Part shown: piece by piece, positions 62,045-64,000 of the stretch
How the letters are laid out: each line of letters begins with the position of its first letter
How positions within the stretch are numbered: position 1 is the first letter of the stretch
Made by a program: the position numbers and the translations under genes
DNA from: Stutzerimonas stutzeri
GTDB lineage: Bacteria > Pseudomonadota > Gammaproteobacteria > Pseudomonadales > Pseudomonadaceae
Direction of reading: 5' to 3'
Assembly (NCBI RefSeq): GCF_002909485.1
Contig: NZ_PPXG01000001.1
Location: 744,001 to 808,000, forward strand
DNA length: 64,000 bases
The notes under the pieces: model-generated
What the model was told of the DNA's origin: nothing
Database searches by the model: none
The model's input: only the letters and a program-made list of their open reading frames with translations

Positions 62045-64000
62045 GTGATTACTGAGAACAAAGACATTCTGTTCGGCAACGGGGACGAGTTGCCCAGTAA
62101 CCATTCAACGAATCCGCATATCCAGGATGTGATCTCCATTGGCCGCCGCAAAGTGCTTGCTGGCGGTGCAGCAATGGGTGCCCTGGCGTTTCTTGGCGTG
62201 TCGCTTCCGGGGCTCGTACAAGCAGCCGAGTCACCAGTCCAGGGGCTCAAGGATATTCCGTTCAAGCGTCGTACCCGCCTGCCCTTCACTCCGGTTTCGG
62301 TTACTCGGGCAGATACCATCACGGTGCCTGCCGGCTATTCCGCCACCACCTTCATCCCGTGGGGCACTCCTATCACCGGCCGCTATCCTGCCTGGCTGGA
62401 AGACGGCAGCAACAGCGCCGAAGACCAGGCTCAGCAGGTGGGGATGCACCACGACGGGATGCACTTCTTTCCAATGAACGCGAAGCTCGGCGGGCGTCAA
62501 AGCGACCATGGCCTGCTGGTCCTTAATCACGAATACATCGACGCACCCCTGCTCCACCGCAACGGCCCAACGGTGGTGGACGGCAAGCGCACCAATGTCG
62601 ATGAGGTTCGCAAAGAGATTAATGCGCATGGCGTGTCCGTGGTGGAAGTCCGCCGCGGCCCACGAGGCGAATGGTCGGTATTGCCGACGGCCCGGAATCG
62701 TCGCGTCACCGGCGCCACCCCGATGCGCATCGAGGGCCCCGCCCGTGGTCATGCTCTGCTGCGCACGCGCTATAGCCCGAGCGGCACATCGACCCGAGGC
62801 ACCCTCAACAACTGCGCCAACGGACACACGCCTTGGGGCACGTACCTGACATGCGAAGAGAACTGGGCCGGGTACTTCGCCACCGCCGACGGTGAAATAC
62901 CACGCGAACTCAGCCGTTATGGCGTACGCGGTAACGGCCGCTACGGATGGGAGACAGTCGCTGGCGATGAATTCGAACGCTTCAATGCGACCAGCCTCGC
63001 CGCCGCTCCGCAAGCAGACTACCGCAACGAGCCGAACACCTTTGGCTGGGTGGTTGAGATAGATCCATTCGATCCTAATGCGACACCTGTGAAACACACA
63101 GCCCTAGGCCGCTTTGCCCACGAGGGATTGGTCTTCGCCCCGGTCAAACCCGGGCGTCCAGTCGTCTGTTACTCCGGTGACGACTCTCAGAACGAATACA
63201 TCTACAAGTATGTTAGCCGTGACAAGTACCGGCCACAGCGCAGCGATGGACGTATTTTGGATGACGGTATTCTCTATGTCGCACGTTTCAACGCTGACGG
63301 GAGTGGCGACTGGCTCGCACTTGATCATGCCAACCCTGCTTTTCAAGATGCCTGCCAAGCAGCCGGCGTTCAGTTTGCCGACCAAGGCGATGTGCTGATC
63401 AACACCCGACTGGCCGCGGATATCGTCGGCGCGACGAAAATGGATCGACCCGAATGGGGCGCAGTGCACCCAGACACTGGCGAAGTGTATTTCACGCTCA
63501 CCAATAACAGCGGCCGCCAGGAAGCCGATGCTTCCAACCCGCGTGCACCTAATGCATTTGGCCACATCATCCGTTGGCGCGAAGCGAGCCGTGATTTTGC
63601 AGGGACGCGGTTCGAGTGGGACATCTATCTGCTGGCCGGTCCGCAGGAAAACAGCCGAGACCCCAAGGGCCGTGCGCTGAACGACAGCAACATCATGGCA
63701 AGCCCGGACGGCCTATGGTTCGACGATGAAGGCAGACTCTGGATTCAGACTGACATGAGCGGCAGCCAGCTGAATTCAGGTCCTTTTGGAAATAATCAAA
63801 TGCTGGTGTCGGACCCCAAAACAGGCGAGACAAAGCGTTTCCTAGTCGGTCCTAAGGGCGCCGAAGTCACCGGAATAACAGCCACACCGGATTTCCGTAC
63901 GCTGTTCGTCAACATTCAACATCCGGGAGAAGGCTCCACCTCAACGAACTTCACCAGTAACTGGCCGGATGGGGCTGGGCGCAGACCACGGTCAGCCACA
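62045..64000 (+). CDS. phoX: Tat-exported PhoX-like phosphatase (DUF839), 3' end outside window
   Basis: 652 codons are visible, open to the window edge. GTG 62045 has GGAG 7 nt upstream. The twin-arginine signal is at residues ~34-60 (SIGRRKVLAGGAAMGALAFLGVSLPGLVQAA). PhoX features: GMHHDGMHFFPMN, GLLVLNHEYID, LNNCANGHTPWGTYLTCEENWAGYF (with the iron-coordinating cysteine), LGRFAHEGLVFAP, VCYSGDDSQNEYIYKYVS, MDRPEWGAVHPDTGEVYFTLTNNSGR. PhoX is a periplasmic Fe/Ca alkaline phosphatase, usually phosphate-starvation induced; no clear Pho box was recognised upstream. Assignment to PhoX rather than another DUF839 protein is by motif. Confidence 0.87.
   Translation, partial: MITENKDILFGNGDELPSNHSTNPHIQDVISIGRRKVLAGGAAMGALAFLGVSLPGLVQAAESPVQGLKDIPFKRRTRLPFTPVSVTRADTITVPAGYSATTFIPWGTPITGRYPAWLEDGSNSAEDQAQQVGMHHDGMHFFPMNAKLGGRQSDHGLLVLNHEYIDAPLLHRNGPTVVDGKRTNVDEVRKEINAHGVSVVEVRRGPRGEWSVLPTARNRRVTGATPMRIEGPARGHALLRTRYSPSGTSTRGTLNNCANGHTPWGTYLTCEENWAGYFATADGEIPRELSRYGVRGNGRYGWETVAGDEFERFNATSLAAAPQADYRNEPNTFGWVVEIDPFDPNATPVKHTALGRFAHEGLVFAPVKPGRPVVCYSGDDSQNEYIYKYVSRDKYRPQRSDGRILDDGILYVARFNADGSGDWLALDHANPAFQDACQAAGVQFADQGDVLINTRLAADIVGATKMDRPEWGAVHPDTGEVYFTLTNNSGRQEADASNPRAPNAFGHIIRWREASRDFAGTRFEWDIYLLAGPQENSRDPKGRALNDSNIMASPDGLWFDDEGRLWIQTDMSGSQLNSGPFGNNQMLVSDPKTGETKRFLVGPKGAEVTGITATPDFRTLFVNIQHPGEGSTSTNFTSNWPDGAGRRPRSAT

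Overview
The window is 64 kb of high-GC gammaproteobacterial chromosome, almost certainly from the Pseudomonas/Stutzerimonas group. The npp-fabI and cysG-serS-crcB-rarA-lolA-ftsK-trxB-aat-ate-infA-clpA-clpS-cspD-icd-idh-nudix-mnmA-hflD-purB-aceA blocks match the gene order I know from Pseudomonas aeruginosa. No rRNA, tRNA, CRISPR array, insertion sequence or prophage gene was seen.

Layout. (1) 1-10.3 kb: the C-terminus of the lytic transglycosylase MltD, an HDOD-domain signalling protein, the nppA1-A2-B-C-D peptide ABC importer (YejABEF-like) and fabI. (2) 10.3-12.3 kb: a divergent short-chain dehydrogenase / AraC-regulator pair. (3) 12.3-35 kb: a large PQQ-dependent alcohol-oxidation island of the ped/exa type. 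It holds a PedH-like dehydrogenase with the lanthanide aspartate, a PedE/ExaA-like calcium-type dehydrogenase, cytochrome c-550 PedF, a MxaJ-like binding protein, a SoxYZ-like carrier and a metallo-beta-lactamase-fold hydrolase. It also holds a pentapeptide-repeat protein, two chemoreceptors, a two-component system like PedS2/PedR2, a cupredoxin-like protein, an ABC system of unknown substrate with a beta-propeller and a Sel1 protein, a cysteine/tryptophan-motif protein and an AgmR/ErbR-type regulator. (4) 35-64 kb: conserved housekeeping genes running through the glyoxylate-shunt enzyme AceA and ending inside a Tat-exported PhoX-like phosphatase.

How it works together. The two quinoproteins oxidise alcohols in the periplasm and pass electrons to cytochrome PedF. 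Which enzyme is made is probably set by the PedS2/PedR2-like pair; AgmR is a likely cluster activator. Neither pqq biosynthesis genes nor an aldehyde dehydrogenase is present in the window, so these must be elsewhere. Acetyl units from alcohol oxidation would need the glyoxylate shunt (aceA), and both NADP isocitrate dehydrogenases, which compete for the same substrate, are also here.

Most notable observations. First, a 10-bp near-dyad (TACYTTGGTA) recurs eight times between 14.2 and 33.6 kb, in front of every apparent transcription unit of the quinoprotein island except the PAS chemoreceptor and the exonuclease gene. Second, a different palindrome (GGGAARTWTTCCCGGTCT) is shared only by the pedH and pedE promoters. 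It lies close to the pedH start and far upstream of pedE, the arrangement expected of one regulator that represses pedH and activates pedE. Third, the island contains three periplasmic binding proteins but no recognisable importer for them.
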